DNA of 64,000 nt from Flavobacterium tyrosinilyticum (GTDB lineage: Bacteria; Bacteroidota; Bacteroidia; Flavobacteriales; Flavobacteriaceae): positions 496,001 to 560,000 of the forward strand of contig NZ_JAMOKG010000003.1 in the NCBI RefSeq assembly GCF_023656565.1. The letters run 5' to 3'. Numbering within the stretch: the stretch's first letter is position 1; each line of letters begins with the position of its first letter. Both the position numbers and the translations under genes were made by a program. Below are positions 29,188 through 37,663 of the stretch, in pieces. The notes beneath the pieces are model-generated. The model was not told the DNA's origin. It made no database searches and saw nothing but the letters and a program-made list of their open reading frames with translations.

Positions 29188-29703
29188 ATGCCAGATCAAA
29201 ACCAATCTAATACTTGTGATGAAATCATTTTTTCGTCTTTCTTCAAAAGTCATGTAAAAGCACTTCGGAATTTTCTTTTTTACAAATTTGGAAACGCAGA
29301 ACAAGCAGAAGATATAACTCAGGAAGCATTTGTAAAGCTTTGGCAGAACTGTGCTTCTGTACCTTTAGAAAAAGCAAAATCATACCTTTACACGATCGCA
29401 AATAACAGCAGTCTCAACCAGATTGCGCACCAGAAAGTGGTTTTGAGATATGAAAAAAACTTCACTGGTCTGGACAAGACCAATGAGAGTCCGGAATATC
29501 TTCTGGAAGAAAAACAATTTCAGGCAAAACTTTTAAAAGCCATCGAAAACTTAAACGAAAAACAGCGCACTGCCTTTTTAATGCACAGAATTGATGGCAA
29601 AAAATACAGTGAAATTGCTATAGAACTTAACATTAGCGTAAAGGCAGTAGAAAAACGCATCCATTTGGCCCTGTTAAGCTTACGTAAAGAAATTGATTTA
29701 TAA
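29188..29703 (+). CDS. ECF RNA polymerase sigma factor (FecI-like)
   Basis: 171 residues. Region 2 (about 25-85) contains YKFGNAEQAEDITQEAFVKLWQN and region 4 (about 115-165) contains LNEKQRTAFLMHRIDGKKYSEIAIELNISVKAVEKRIHLAL. The size and motifs match the FecI-like family of Bacteroidota. An anti-sigma FecR gene and a TonB receptor with a signalling domain follow on the same strand, so this is a cell-surface signalling unit that redirects polymerase when the receptor binds its ligand. Confidence 0.92.
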   Translation: MPDQNQSNTCDEIIFSSFFKSHVKALRNFLFYKFGNAEQAEDITQEAFVKLWQNCASVPLEKAKSYLYTIANNSSLNQIAHQKVVLRYEKNFTGLDKTNESPEYLLEEKQFQAKLLKAIENLNEKQRTAFLMHRIDGKKYSEIAIELNISVKAVEKRIHLALLSLRKEIDL

Positions 29704-29704
29704 A

Positions 29705-29716
29705 AAGTAGGGTAAA
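29705..29716 (+). promoter_or_regulatory. 12-base motif between sigma and anti-sigma genes
   Basis: AAGTAGGGTAAA starts two bases after the sigma gene stop. It is the inverted twin of the copy at 29131-29142 and may be a promoter or operator for the FecR/receptor part. Confidence 0.35.
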
Positions 29717-29753
29717 TTTAATTCTAATTGTTTTAATTAAATAATACGATAAA

Positions 29754-30653
29754 ATGAAAAAAGATCGCTTATTGGCAAAATGGCTCAACGACGAATTATC
29801 TCCGGATGAATTGGCCGCATTTGAGGCAAGCCCCGATTTTGAAAAATACCAAAAGATAAAAAACTATACCGCTCATCTAGAAACAGGCGATTTGGATGAA
29901 AATGCTATGTTATCGAATATTTTAAGCCAGAAAAAAACAGCGCTAAAAGTAATTCCTTTATATAAAAAATGGATGTTTAGAGCTGCCGCCATATTCGTTC
30001 TCGCCCTCGGAATTACGTTTGCGATGAAAGTTTTTGTACCTCAAACCGAAACTGCCGATTTTGGAAAAAAGACCGCTTTTTCATTACCCGATAATTCTGA
30101 AGTGGTTTTAAATTCAGGTTCTGAAATACACTATAAAAAGTGGAATTGGAACAATAACAGAAATTTGGAACTCAAGGGAGAAGCTTATTTTAAAGTTGCA
30201 AAAGGCAGAAAATTTGAAGTGCAGACCAATCTTGGAAAAGTAACGGTTTTAGGAACGCAGTTTAACGTTAAAGCCAGAAAGAACAGGTTTGATGTCGTGT
30301 GTTACGAAGGCCGCGTCAAAGTCAATTATGGCAACTCTGAAATTCTATTAACTCACGGACAAAGCGTTCGATTTGAAAATGGAAAACAGGCAAAAAGGAC
30401 TGTAAACTCGTCACAGCCAGAATGGATGGATAACCAGATCTGTTTCTATAAAGAAAACATACAAACTATTTTAGATGAAGTTGAAAGGCAATACAATATT
30501 AAAATCGATTTAAATGCCAAAGACACAATCTCCCTGTTTACAGGAAAATTGCCAGCAAAAGATCTAAATACAGCTTTGCAGATTATTAGTACAACTTATC
30601 ATTTAGAAGCTAGAAAAGTTTCGAACAACAAAATAATTTTTGACGAAAAATAA
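29754..30653 (+). CDS. FecR-family anti-sigma factor
   Basis: 299 residues. A cytoplasmic N-terminal part (1-72) precedes one transmembrane helix (about 74-93, MFRAAAIFVLALGITFAMKV). The periplasmic FecR domain (about 105-200, with SLPDNSEVVLNSGSEI, GEAYFKVAKGRKFEVQTNLGKVTVLGTQFNV) follows, then a DUF4974-like C-terminal domain (about 225-297). It would hold the FecI-like sigma factor inactive and take the signal from the receptor. Its stop codon abuts the receptor ATG, indicating translational coupling. Confidence 0.92.
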   Translation: MKKDRLLAKWLNDELSPDELAAFEASPDFEKYQKIKNYTAHLETGDLDENAMLSNILSQKKTALKVIPLYKKWMFRAAAIFVLALGITFAMKVFVPQTETADFGKKTAFSLPDNSEVVLNSGSEIHYKKWNWNNNRNLELKGEAYFKVAKGRKFEVQTNLGKVTVLGTQFNVKARKNRFDVVCYEGRVKVNYGNSEILLTHGQSVRFENGKQAKRTVNSSQPEWMDNQICFYKENIQTILDEVERQYNIKIDLNAKDTISLFTGKLPAKDLNTALQIISTTYHLEARKVSNNKIIFDEK

Positions 30654-33188
30654 ATGTTCCGCCCCAAACAATTTCATTTTTTGTTTTTTCTCTTTTTTCT
30701 TGTCCTGAATATTTTTGCTCAGGACAAAGGAAAGATTGTGCCTTTTAAAAAAATAATAATTGATATTGAAGAACAACATGGCGTAAGTTTTAATTATACC
30801 GAAGAAAATATTGAAGGTCTCGAATTAAATCCTCCCAAAAAATCATTTTCATTAGAACAAAAATTGGAATATCTCGAAAAAAGAACCCATTTATCTTTTG
30901 AAAATATAGGCAACAAATTCATTAATATCTATAAAAAGGATACTATTTCAAAAATGATTTGCGGTTATGTTTTATCTTCTATAGATAAAAAGCCACTTGA
31001 AAATGCTAACATCAGTTTAAATAATAAAAGTCACTTTACTACTGACTCAGAAGGTTATTTTGAGTTTAATAAAGAAAACAAAAACACTTTTGTTATTAGT
31101 CACGTTGGTTTTGCTTCAAAAAGAATTACGGCAGGAAATACAAAGGTTAAAGACTGCATTCAAATCCTGTTAGAACCTGAAATTACAGAATTGCACGAAA
31201 TTAAAACGAATGCCATTTTAGCTTCGGGCATTTCAAAAAACACTGATGGATCTCTAGAAATTAAGCCTAAAAAATTTGGTATCCTTCCCGGCCTTATTGA
31301 ACCCGATGCGTTGCAGACCATGCAGCAAATTCCGGGTGTAAACAGTTTGGATGAAAGTGTATCCAGCATCAACGTTCGCGGTGGTACGCACGATCAGAAT
31401 TTATTTTTATGGAATGGAATACGAATGTTTCAAACAGGACATTTTTTTGGTTTGATATCTGTTTTTAATCCAAATCTGGGGCATACCATTTCCATCTATA
31501 AAAATGGAAGTTCTGCCTTTTACGGAGAAAGCGTTTCAAGTGTCGTCGCGATTTCTTCTACTCCAGAAAAAGCAGAAAAAAACTCATTTAGCGCGGGAAT
31601 CAACATGATTAATGCTGATGTGTATGGAAAGTACAATCTTTCTAAAAAAAGTTATATCGAAATTTCGGCGCGCAAATCGATTACCGATTTTGTAGAAACT
31701 CCTACTTATAAAGAATATTTCAATAAAGTATTTCAAAATACTACCATTACCGATTTTTCGCAGAACCAAAATCTTAATTATAAAAGTGATAAAAAATTTG
31801 GCTTTTATGACGCTACTGTAAAATACGCGCAAAAAATAGGGCTCAAAGATCAAATCATACTTGATTTAATAACGATAAAAGATAATCTGGAAGTTACTAA
31901 AAGTGCTGCTTCATACAATATAAACAAATCGCAAACCAATATTTTACGCCAGCAGAACTACGGTGCAAATTTGTCATGGAAAAGAAACTGGAATAACTTC
32001 AACACGACCAAAATTAATGTTTACAATTCTTCGTATGAACTTTTGGCTAATCAAAATACAACTTATGAAAACCAAACTGTAGTTCAGGAAAATACGGTAA
32101 ATAACAATGGAGTTAATTTAGAAAACAATCATATTCTAAACTCTAAATTTAGTTTCAGCGACGGATATCAATTTAATGAAATTGGCATTACTAATTTAGA
32201 GCAGGTAACTAATCCTGATTTTTATCGTAAAGTAAAAGACGTATTACGAACTCATGCTTTAATTGTAGAAGGAAAATATAACGATACCATTTCCCGAGTA
32301 TATTTTAAAGGCGGAATGCGGCTTAATTATATTGAAAAATTCAAAAAATATATTGCAGAGCCAAGAATTCAATTCGGTTATGGACTTAGCAAAAGTGTAA
32401 ATTTAGAACTTCTCGGCGAACTCAAAAGTCAAAACTCCCAGCAGATTATTGATCTTCAGAAAGATTATTTTGGCATAGAAAAAAGACGCTGGATTGTCTC
32501 GAATAATGGCACAATTCCTATTCAAAGGAGCAGACAGCTGTCTTTAAATTTGTTTTATCAAAAGAACAACTGGCTTTTGGATATTGAAAACTTTTATAAA
32601 AAAGTAACCGGAATAACAACCTCTAGCCAAGGTTTTCAGAATCAGCTGGAATTTGTCAGAACTACAGGAGATTATGAAATCTGTGGAACAGAAATGTTGG
32701 TTCAGAAAAAAATAAACCACTTTCTTACGTGGTTAAGTTATACTTACAATGAAAACAATTATCATTTTACTAATTATGAATATCCTCGTTTTCCAAACAA
32801 CTTTGAACTGACACATACTTTATCGTGGGCGGCAATTTATGAGAAAAACAATTTCAAGATTGCTTTAGGAACAAAATGGACTTCAGGAAGACCAAAAACA
32901 TCTCCAGATTTATCTCAAATTGATCTTTCTGATCCTGTATTGGTTTATAACAAACCAAACAACAGTAATCTGCATATGTTTTCGCAGGTTAATCTTTCTT
33001 CAACTTACAAATGGGAAACCGAAAGCGGAATTCAATACAAAATAGGAATCTCAATCTTAAATATCCTAAACAGAAGAAATGAAATCAGCGAATATTACAG
33101 AATTAATTCTTTAACCAATTCTATAGAAGAAGTGGACACTTTTTCACTGCAAAGAACTCCAAATCTGAGTTTTAGAGTTTCATTTTAA
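30654..33188 (+). CDS. TonB-dependent transducer with STN signalling domain
   Basis: 844 residues. The signal peptide ends at FAQ (about 23). A secretin/TonB short N-terminal (STN) domain at about 27-95 (KKIIIDIEEQHGVSFNYTEENI) contacts FecR in known transducers. A carboxypeptidase-regulatory-like domain follows (about 102-180). Then come a plug (ALQTMQQIPGVNSLDESVSSINVRGG) and a barrel ending LSFRVSF. There is no SusD-like partner, so the ligand is not evidently a glycan; iron chelates or other small ligands are possible. The gene directly follows fecR and is the sensor of the operon. Confidence 0.9.
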   Translation: MFRPKQFHFLFFLFFLVLNIFAQDKGKIVPFKKIIIDIEEQHGVSFNYTEENIEGLELNPPKKSFSLEQKLEYLEKRTHLSFENIGNKFINIYKKDTISKMICGYVLSSIDKKPLENANISLNNKSHFTTDSEGYFEFNKENKNTFVISHVGFASKRITAGNTKVKDCIQILLEPEITELHEIKTNAILASGISKNTDGSLEIKPKKFGILPGLIEPDALQTMQQIPGVNSLDESVSSINVRGGTHDQNLFLWNGIRMFQTGHFFGLISVFNPNLGHTISIYKNGSSAFYGESVSSVVAISSTPEKAEKNSFSAGINMINADVYGKYNLSKKSYIEISARKSITDFVETPTYKEYFNKVFQNTTITDFSQNQNLNYKSDKKFGFYDATVKYAQKIGLKDQIILDLITIKDNLEVTKSAASYNINKSQTNILRQQNYGANLSWKRNWNNFNTTKINVYNSSYELLANQNTTYENQTVVQENTVNNNGVNLENNHILNSKFSFSDGYQFNEIGITNLEQVTNPDFYRKVKDVLRTHALIVEGKYNDTISRVYFKGGMRLNYIEKFKKYIAEPRIQFGYGLSKSVNLELLGELKSQNSQQIIDLQKDYFGIEKRRWIVSNNGTIPIQRSRQLSLNLFYQKNNWLLDIENFYKKVTGITTSSQGFQNQLEFVRTTGDYEICGTEMLVQKKINHFLTWLSYTYNENNYHFTNYEYPRFPNNFELTHTLSWAAIYEKNNFKIALGTKWTSGRPKTSPDLSQIDLSDPVLVYNKPNNSNLHMFSQVNLSSTYKWETESGIQYKIGISILNILNRRNEISEYYRINSLTNSIEEVDTFSLQRTPNLSFRVSF

Positions 33189-33385
33189 CCCGTTGGGTAC
33201 AATTAATTCAAACACATAGAAACATAAATTTAGGATACCGACAAAGGCGTTTCACTTTATTAAAACAAGCATAGTTGGCTATGTGTTAGAAACTGGTTTC
33301 TTTTTAATCCCTTTTTTTAAAACAAAATCTATGTTTCTATGTGTTGAATAAAAAAAATGAATTACACCCAATGAGTTCATTTTAA
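33179..33385. mobile_element. MITE-like element with target duplication
   Basis: The direct repeat TTCATTTTAA flanks a 187-base insert (33189-33375). The insert ends are imperfect inverted repeats (about 16 of 21 positions, core TTGGGT...AATT). Inside, a perfect 16-base inverted repeat AACACATAGAAACATA pairs 33211-33226 with 33330-33345. It has no coding capacity. The left direct repeat includes the stop codon of the receptor gene. A partial relative is at 27837-27922. Confidence 0.6.
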
Positions 33386-33527
33386 TATCGTTGCTGCAAG
33401 AGTTTTTAAAGCTCTCATTCTACATTTTTATTTTTTTTTTTCAAAAAATCACAATTCTTTGGTAGGGTAATCTTTACTAAGGCTGTTTCACTATAGAATC
33501 ATCATTTGATTTGAGACAGTTTTAAGT

Positions 33528-33932
33528 ATGAATACACCAGAAAATGCAACATCCAATAAACGGCAGATCAGATTTGCATCAAAATGCAAATCTGAAATAG
33601 TGCCCATCATGGATGCTCTTTACATCATTAACGGAAAATGGAGAATTCCAATAGTCCTGACGCTTATGGAAGGCAACAAACGGTTTTCTGAAATTAAAAA
33701 AGAAGTGCAGAAAATCACATCCAAAGTTTTAGCCGAAGAGTTGAAAGAACTGGAACTAAACGGATTTGTCGAAAAGAAAACGGATGATCAAAGCCGCGGT
33801 AAAACCGAATATCAATTAACCAATTACAGTTCATCACTTGAGCCTATTATCAAATCATTACGGGATTTTGGCATTCAGCATCGAAAAAAAATACGGGATG
33901 AAGGCCATCAGGCAAAAAAAAACGCTGACTGA
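33528..33932 (+). CDS. HxlR-family winged-helix regulator
   Basis: 134 residues. The HxlR signature covers about 28-115: IMDALYIINGKWRIPIVLTLMEGNKRFSEIKKEV followed by ITSKVLAEELKELELNGFVEKK and a beta wing, TEYQLTNYSSSLEPII. A pair of Cys/Lys-rich bases (ASKCKSE) precedes it; a lone cysteine near the N-terminus is common in redox or aldehyde-sensing HxlR proteins, but that is not shown here. It lies 29 bases ahead of the OB-fold gene and may regulate the following cluster. Confidence 0.85.
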   Translation: MNTPENATSNKRQIRFASKCKSEIVPIMDALYIINGKWRIPIVLTLMEGNKRFSEIKKEVQKITSKVLAEELKELELNGFVEKKTDDQSRGKTEYQLTNYSSSLEPIIKSLRDFGIQHRKKIRDEGHQAKKNAD

Positions 33933-33961
33933 TTATTATTTATCACCAATACAAACCAAAT

Positions 33962-34354
33962 ATGAAAAGAAAAAAAATAGCAATTGTAACCGCAGTATTA
34001 TTACTAATCGTTTCTGCTGGCATCTACTTTTATTATGGAGTTGTCTTTAAAGAAGCCCGTAACATAGCATCTGAAGCTGCAGATTTTAGCGTAACGGCCA
34101 AAAAACTTCTTGAAGATTATAACGCAGATCCTAAAAAAGCAGATTCACTATACCTCAACAAAACTATTGAAATAACAGGTAAGGCAACCAAAGAAACCGA
34201 TTCTGTAATTATACTTGAAAATACTGTCTTCTGTCTTTTCAAAGAAAAATTGAAAAACAAAATGACCAACAATAAAATGACAATTAAAGGCAAATGCATT
34301 GGATATGACGAACTGTTTATGGAAGTCAAAATAGACCAATGCACTGTTAAATAA
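33962..34354 (+). CDS. Membrane-anchored OB-fold (tRNA_anti-like) protein
   Basis: 130 residues. One N-terminal transmembrane helix (about 6-27), then a small OB-fold domain (about 60-130, YLNKTIEITGKATKETDSVIILENTVFCLFKE and MTIKGKCIGYDELFMEVKIDQCTV). This is the tRNA_anti-like pattern found in Bacteroidota next to DUF5777 and YceI genes. Despite the name there is no evidence for RNA binding. It is 23 bases from the barrel gene in a co-oriented cluster, and probably faces the periplasm. Confidence 0.7.
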   Translation: MKRKKIAIVTAVLLLIVSAGIYFYYGVVFKEARNIASEAADFSVTAKKLLEDYNADPKKADSLYLNKTIEITGKATKETDSVIILENTVFCLFKEKLKNKMTNNKMTIKGKCIGYDELFMEVKIDQCTVK

Positions 34355-34377
34355 ACCAAACAAATAACAATTAATTT

Positions 34378-35220
34378 ATGAAGAAAATTTTAGTTCCGTT
34401 CTGCCTGTTTTTAGTTACAATGGCTTATTCTCAGGATGATTTATTGAAGAGTCTTGATTCTACACAAACAGAAGAAAACTATTCTACAGCTACTTTTAAA
34501 GCTTTACAGCTGGTAACCTTACAGACCACAAAAATGCCTGCTAAAAAAGAGTTTTATTTTGTGGTTTCGCATCGTTTTGGTACTGTAAAAGATGGCTTTG
34601 ACAGTTTTTTTGGTCTTGACAATGCAACCACAAAACTTGGAGGAATCTATGGTGTTACAGATTGGTTATCAGTCAACCTTTCGAGACATACTTTAAATAA
34701 AATGTATGAAACCGGATTGAAGTACCGAGTAGCAAGACAAAACGATAATTTTCCGCTGGACATTGTTGGGTATAGTGTTGCAGATATTAATACTTTTTTA
34801 GAAAAAGACCAATATCCGGGTTTAGAATTTAAACATCGTATGACGTATGTGCAGCAGGTTTTAATATCTAGAAAAATCAGTGAAAAATTCTCATTAGAAT
34901 TAGTACCGTCTTTTATACACAAAAACCTTTACAGTCCCGATATCGAAAGAGACAATCAGTTTTCTTTTGGAGGTGGCGGACGGTATAAAATCACGAAAAG
35001 ATTATCTGTCAATTTAGAATACATGCACAATTTTGACAAACCTGACTTTTATAAAAATCCATTGTCTGTAGGTCTTGATGTGGAAACAGGCGGACACGTT
35101 TTTCAATTAATCTTTACCAATTCACAATCTATGAGTGAGAGCGGATACCTTACCAATGCTTCTGGCGACTGGGGTAAAGGGGATTTCTTCTTTGGCTTTA
35201 ACCTATACAGAGTTTTCTAA
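34378..35220 (+). CDS. DUF5777-like outer-membrane beta-barrel protein
   Basis: 280 residues with signal peptide ending MAYSQ. Alternating strands run through the mature protein (KEFYFVVSHRFGTVKDGFDSFFGLDNATTKLGGIYG). The end is GKGDFFFGFNLYRVF, closing on Phe as outer-membrane barrels do. Family proteins of this type occur with YceI and cytochrome c genes in Bacteroidota; their substrate is unknown. The next gene begins 19 bases downstream, so the cluster 33962-36207 is probably one operon. Confidence 0.7.
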   Translation: MKKILVPFCLFLVTMAYSQDDLLKSLDSTQTEENYSTATFKALQLVTLQTTKMPAKKEFYFVVSHRFGTVKDGFDSFFGLDNATTKLGGIYGVTDWLSVNLSRHTLNKMYETGLKYRVARQNDNFPLDIVGYSVADINTFLEKDQYPGLEFKHRMTYVQQVLISRKISEKFSLELVPSFIHKNLYSPDIERDNQFSFGGGGRYKITKRLSVNLEYMHNFDKPDFYKNPLSVGLDVETGGHVFQLIFTNSQSMSESGYLTNASGDWGKGDFFFGFNLYRVF

Positions 35221-35239
35221 CAATTAAAAACAATAAATC

Positions 35240-35647
35240 ATGAAAAAAACAATCGTACTTACAATTTTACTGGCTGTACTGGCAAGCTGCAGCGATTCTG
35301 ATACAATGCAGGATATCGAACCACAACCTACTACACCAACAAATCCAACGAATCCGACGAATCCGACGAACCCAACAAATCCAACAACTTCGGTTACCTA
35401 CAGTAAAGATGTGAAATCTATTATTGACGCCAACTGCATAAGCTGCCACTCTAGCGGAAGGTCTGCAGCCTTTAGACCGCTGACCACTTTTGCTCAGGTA
35501 AAGGCTGCTGTAGAAAGTGCTGGTTTATTAGGGAGAATCCAACTTCAAAGCGGTCAGCAGGGACTTATGCCTCAAGGCGGAAGAATGGCTCAGGCTAATA
35601 TTGATCTAATTGTAAAATGGAACACCGATGGTCTAAAAGAAAATTAA
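35240..35647 (+). CDS. Cytochrome c-type lipoprotein
   Basis: 135 residues. The lipobox LAVLASC puts the lipid on Cys17. A linker of five Thr-Asn-Pro repeats (about 35-50) separates the anchor from a single haem domain with CISCH (about residues 68-72). A distal Met in GLMPQGG is a candidate sixth haem ligand. The domain resembles short c-type cytochromes that accept electrons in the periplasm. Neighbours suggest a small envelope electron-transfer unit, but no oxidoreductase is in the cluster. Confidence 0.8.
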   Translation: MKKTIVLTILLAVLASCSDSDTMQDIEPQPTTPTNPTNPTNPTNPTNPTTSVTYSKDVKSIIDANCISCHSSGRSAAFRPLTTFAQVKAAVESAGLLGRIQLQSGQQGLMPQGGRMAQANIDLIVKWNTDGLKEN

Positions 35648-35652
35648 TTATT

Positions 35653-36207
35653 ATGAAAAAATCATTTATTAATTTCTTTGCGCTACTGCTTATTATAATT
35701 GCACATACAGAAGGGGCTGCACAAAAACTGATTACAAAAACAGGAAATATAAAGTTTCAGGCTTCTATGCCTTCTTACGAAGAAGTTGCTGCCGAAAGCA
35801 AATCAGTGTCAGCTGTTCTGGATCAAACTACAGGAGATTTTGCCAGTTTGGTGCTTATAAAAGGTTTTCGGTTTAAAGTAGCGCTGATGGAAGAGCACTT
35901 TAATGAAAATTATATGGAATCTGAAAAATTTCCAAAAGCAACTTTTAAAGGTAAAATTGAAGATTTTGATAGTTCAAAAATTACAAGTTCTCCTAAAAAT
36001 TTCACATTAAAAGGAGATCTTACTATTCACGGAAAAACAAAACCAGTCTCTGTGATTGTAAAAATTTCCAAAGCTCCAAATGGAGTTAATGCTATTGGCA
36101 CATTTGAAGCAAAACCTGAAGATTTTGATATTGAAATACCAAGTCTTGTCAGAAAGAAAATTGCTGACAAAATAAAGATTAATTACAATTTTTTATTAGT
36201 TAAATAA
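35653..36207 (+). CDS. YceI-family periplasmic protein
   Basis: 184 residues from the ATG at 35653, which gives a clean signal peptide (MKKSFINFFALLLIIIAHTEGAAQ). An upstream in-frame ATG at 35617 would overlap the cytochrome gene and add 12 charged residues, so it is less likely. The lipocalin-like YceI fold covers about 25-184, including NYMESEKFPKATFKGKI and LKGDLTIHGKTKPV. YceI proteins bind long isoprenoid-type lipids such as polyprenyl quinones. Beside a cytochrome c this could point to quinone or lipid handling (inference). Confidence 0.85.
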   Translation: MKKSFINFFALLLIIIAHTEGAAQKLITKTGNIKFQASMPSYEEVAAESKSVSAVLDQTTGDFASLVLIKGFRFKVALMEEHFNENYMESEKFPKATFKGKIEDFDSSKITSSPKNFTLKGDLTIHGKTKPVSVIVKISKAPNGVNAIGTFEAKPEDFDIEIPSLVRKKIADKIKINYNFLLVK

Positions 36208-36267
36208 TTCTTTTTAAGAATCGAATCTATTCAGATTTGCAAGCGTATAAACATGACTAACATTCTG

Positions 36268-36304
36268 GAGGCCGGTAAACTTATTACGCCGGTCTCTTTT
36301 TTTT
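36268..36304 (+). terminator. Terminator of the YceI operon
   Basis: GAGGCCGG (36268-36275) pairs with CCGGTCTC (36289-36296), with one G-U pair, followed by eight T residues. Confidence 0.85.
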
Positions 36305-36324
36305 AACCTTAAATCACATTAAAA

Positions 36325-36720
36325 ATGATCTGTAAAAATTATGTTGTTACGGGAGAAGATGTAAATGATTATATGGTCATGGAAGATACCGCATATATTT
36401 CATATACTGTACGATTGTTATACCATTTTTTGTTTCATAACGGGTTTTCAAAAGAAAAGCTTAATTATATGCATTTAGGTTTACAGGAAGGAAATCATGA
36501 ATTAATTATCCATAAAAACCTGATGTTTACAGAACATTTTTTAGTTGAAATGAAGCATTGTTATATAGCGGATAAAATCAATATTAAAAGCTGCTTTTTT
36601 AACACAAAAAACGAATGCTCTGCAGAAGTAATAAAAGAAGTAAAATGGTTTGACGCAATCGGTAAAGAAGTTATTAAAACGCCAAATCAAATTCTTAGAC
36701 ATTTTTATCCGAAAATATAA
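36325..36720 (+). CDS. Hypothetical protein, possibly hotdog-fold
   Basis: 131 residues without signal peptide. The run HFLVEMKHCYIADKINI, then CFFNTKNECSAEVIKEVKWFDAIGKEVI and a final PNQI resembles the end of 4HBT-type thioesterases, where a strand pair is followed by a Pro-x-x-Ile helix start. The catalytic Asp/Glu of that family is not clear, so enzymatic activity is doubtful. It stands alone between terminators. Confidence 0.5.
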   Translation: MICKNYVVTGEDVNDYMVMEDTAYISYTVRLLYHFLFHNGFSKEKLNYMHLGLQEGNHELIIHKNLMFTEHFLVEMKHCYIADKINIKSCFFNTKNECSAEVIKEVKWFDAIGKEVIKTPNQILRHFYPKI

Positions 36721-36794
36721 ATTCAATTTAACTGGAGTAATAAGAATAATCTAAGAAGAATCAATTTTCGTATATAATATTAAAGCGATTATAT

Positions 36795-37079
36795 ATGGAA
36801 CCATCTTCTGTTTTTTTTCTAAAAATCCTTAGGATGCTAGCTGGGAAATATAGCATGGGCTATACTTTTGAAGAGTTAACAAAGTTTGTAACAGCAGTGC
36901 CTAATATTTCGAAATTTACGGATAATATTGCTGCTGAAAGGGAAAATCAGGCAAAACTTTTGGATGCCTTAGTCTTGATGAACTCTGAAGGTTACATTTT
37001 TCTTAATTCAGATACTGATCAAAGTTTAATTACAATAAAAGGTCTTATTGCAGTAAACAATAAGATTTTATGGAATTAA
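36795..37079 (+). CDS. Small hypothetical protein
   Basis: 94 residues, mostly helical, with a hydrophobic-charged pattern but no signal peptide. Residues 55-94 (LLDALVLMNSEGYIFLNSDTDQSLITIKGLIAV) look like a winged-helix end: a helix, a beta hairpin and a closing helix. A DNA-binding role is possible but not shown. It has its own terminator at 37133-37172, shared with the convergent HxlR gene. Confidence 0.45.
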   Translation: MEPSSVFFLKILRMLAGKYSMGYTFEELTKFVTAVPNISKFTDNIAAERENQAKLLDALVLMNSEGYIFLNSDTDQSLITIKGLIAVNNKILWN

Positions 37080-37132
37080 CTTTTCAAGAAAACTCATTAA
37101 AAATTGAACTGATTATATTGATTAAAAGCTTA

Positions 37133-37172
37133 AAAAAAGAAAGAGAATTCAATTGAATTCTCTTTCTTTTTT
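37133..37172. terminator. Bidirectional terminator, 40-base perfect palindrome
   Basis: Perfect palindrome centred on CAATTG at 37150-37155, with GAGAATTC arms and six A/T residues at each end. It lies between two convergent genes and would terminate both. Confidence 0.9.
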
Positions 37173-37180
37173 AATTGCAC

Positions 37181-37564
37181 TTATTGTTTTTTACTTTCAT
37201 TTCGGATTTTTTCCCTATGCTGTATCCCCCATTTAGTCATCGCTCCCACAACTTCTTCCAAAGTTTGGCTGTAAGGAAGCAGTTCATATTCGATACTTAC
37301 AGGATATCCCACAGCCACTTTTTTAAGTATAAAACCGTTTTGCTCTAATTCTTTAAGCTCACTCGAAAGAACCCTTGCAGAAATACCAGTAACCTGTCTT
37401 TGAATTTCTGTAAATCGTTTATTTCCTCTCGCCATTGCAATGATAATCATCAATTTCCATTTCCCTTCAATGGCATACAGCGCATCAGAAACTGCCATAA
37501 GTACAGTGTTGCATTCTTCCGTAAATTCCTTGTTTTCGACCTTTTTCTCTTTTGATTCTGACAT
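37181..37564 (-). CDS. HxlR-family winged-helix regulator, divergent from NTF2-like gene
   Basis: 127 residues from the ATG at 37564 (MSESKEKKVENKEF). The open frame reaches up to 37609, but that start would lie on top of its own -7 box. The HxlR core covers about 18-115 (VSDALYAIEGKWKLMIIIAMARGNKRFTEIQRQV, ISARVLSSELKELEQNGFILKK). One Cys lies close to the N-terminal end in EECNTV, the usual place for the sensing Cys of this family. Divergent placement suggests it controls 37664-38482. Confidence 0.85.
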   Translation of the reverse strand: MSESKEKKVENKEFTEECNTVLMAVSDALYAIEGKWKLMIIIAMARGNKRFTEIQRQVTGISARVLSSELKELEQNGFILKKVAVGYPVSIEYELLPYSQTLEEVVGAMTKWGIQHREKIRNESKKQ

Positions 37565-37574
37565 AACTATCATT

Positions 37575-37636
37575 TTACAAGTCACTAACCTTTTGGTAAC
37601 GACTAACAAATTGTAAGCAAATGTACTCTAATTTTG
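37575..37636. promoter_or_regulatory. Divergent promoter region with dyad
   Basis: The -7 matches point both ways: TAATTTTG (37629-37636, plus) and TACATTTG (37625-37618, minus), 3 bases apart. A dyad TTACAA (37575-37580) / TTGTAA (37611-37616) and a direct repeat ACTAAC (37583-37588, 37602-37607) lie alongside, plausible HxlR contacts. No clear -33 box was found. Confidence 0.5.
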
Positions 37637-37663
37637 CTAAATAATTTTAAAAATAATAAAATC

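Noticed and set aside
35617..35652. Earlier start of the YceI gene
   Set aside because: It overlaps the cytochrome gene and puts charged residues ahead of the signal peptide.
37565..37609. Longer HxlR start at 37609
   Set aside because: It would overlap the dyad and lie immediately at the -7 box region; the ATG at 37564 gives a normal HxlR N-terminus.
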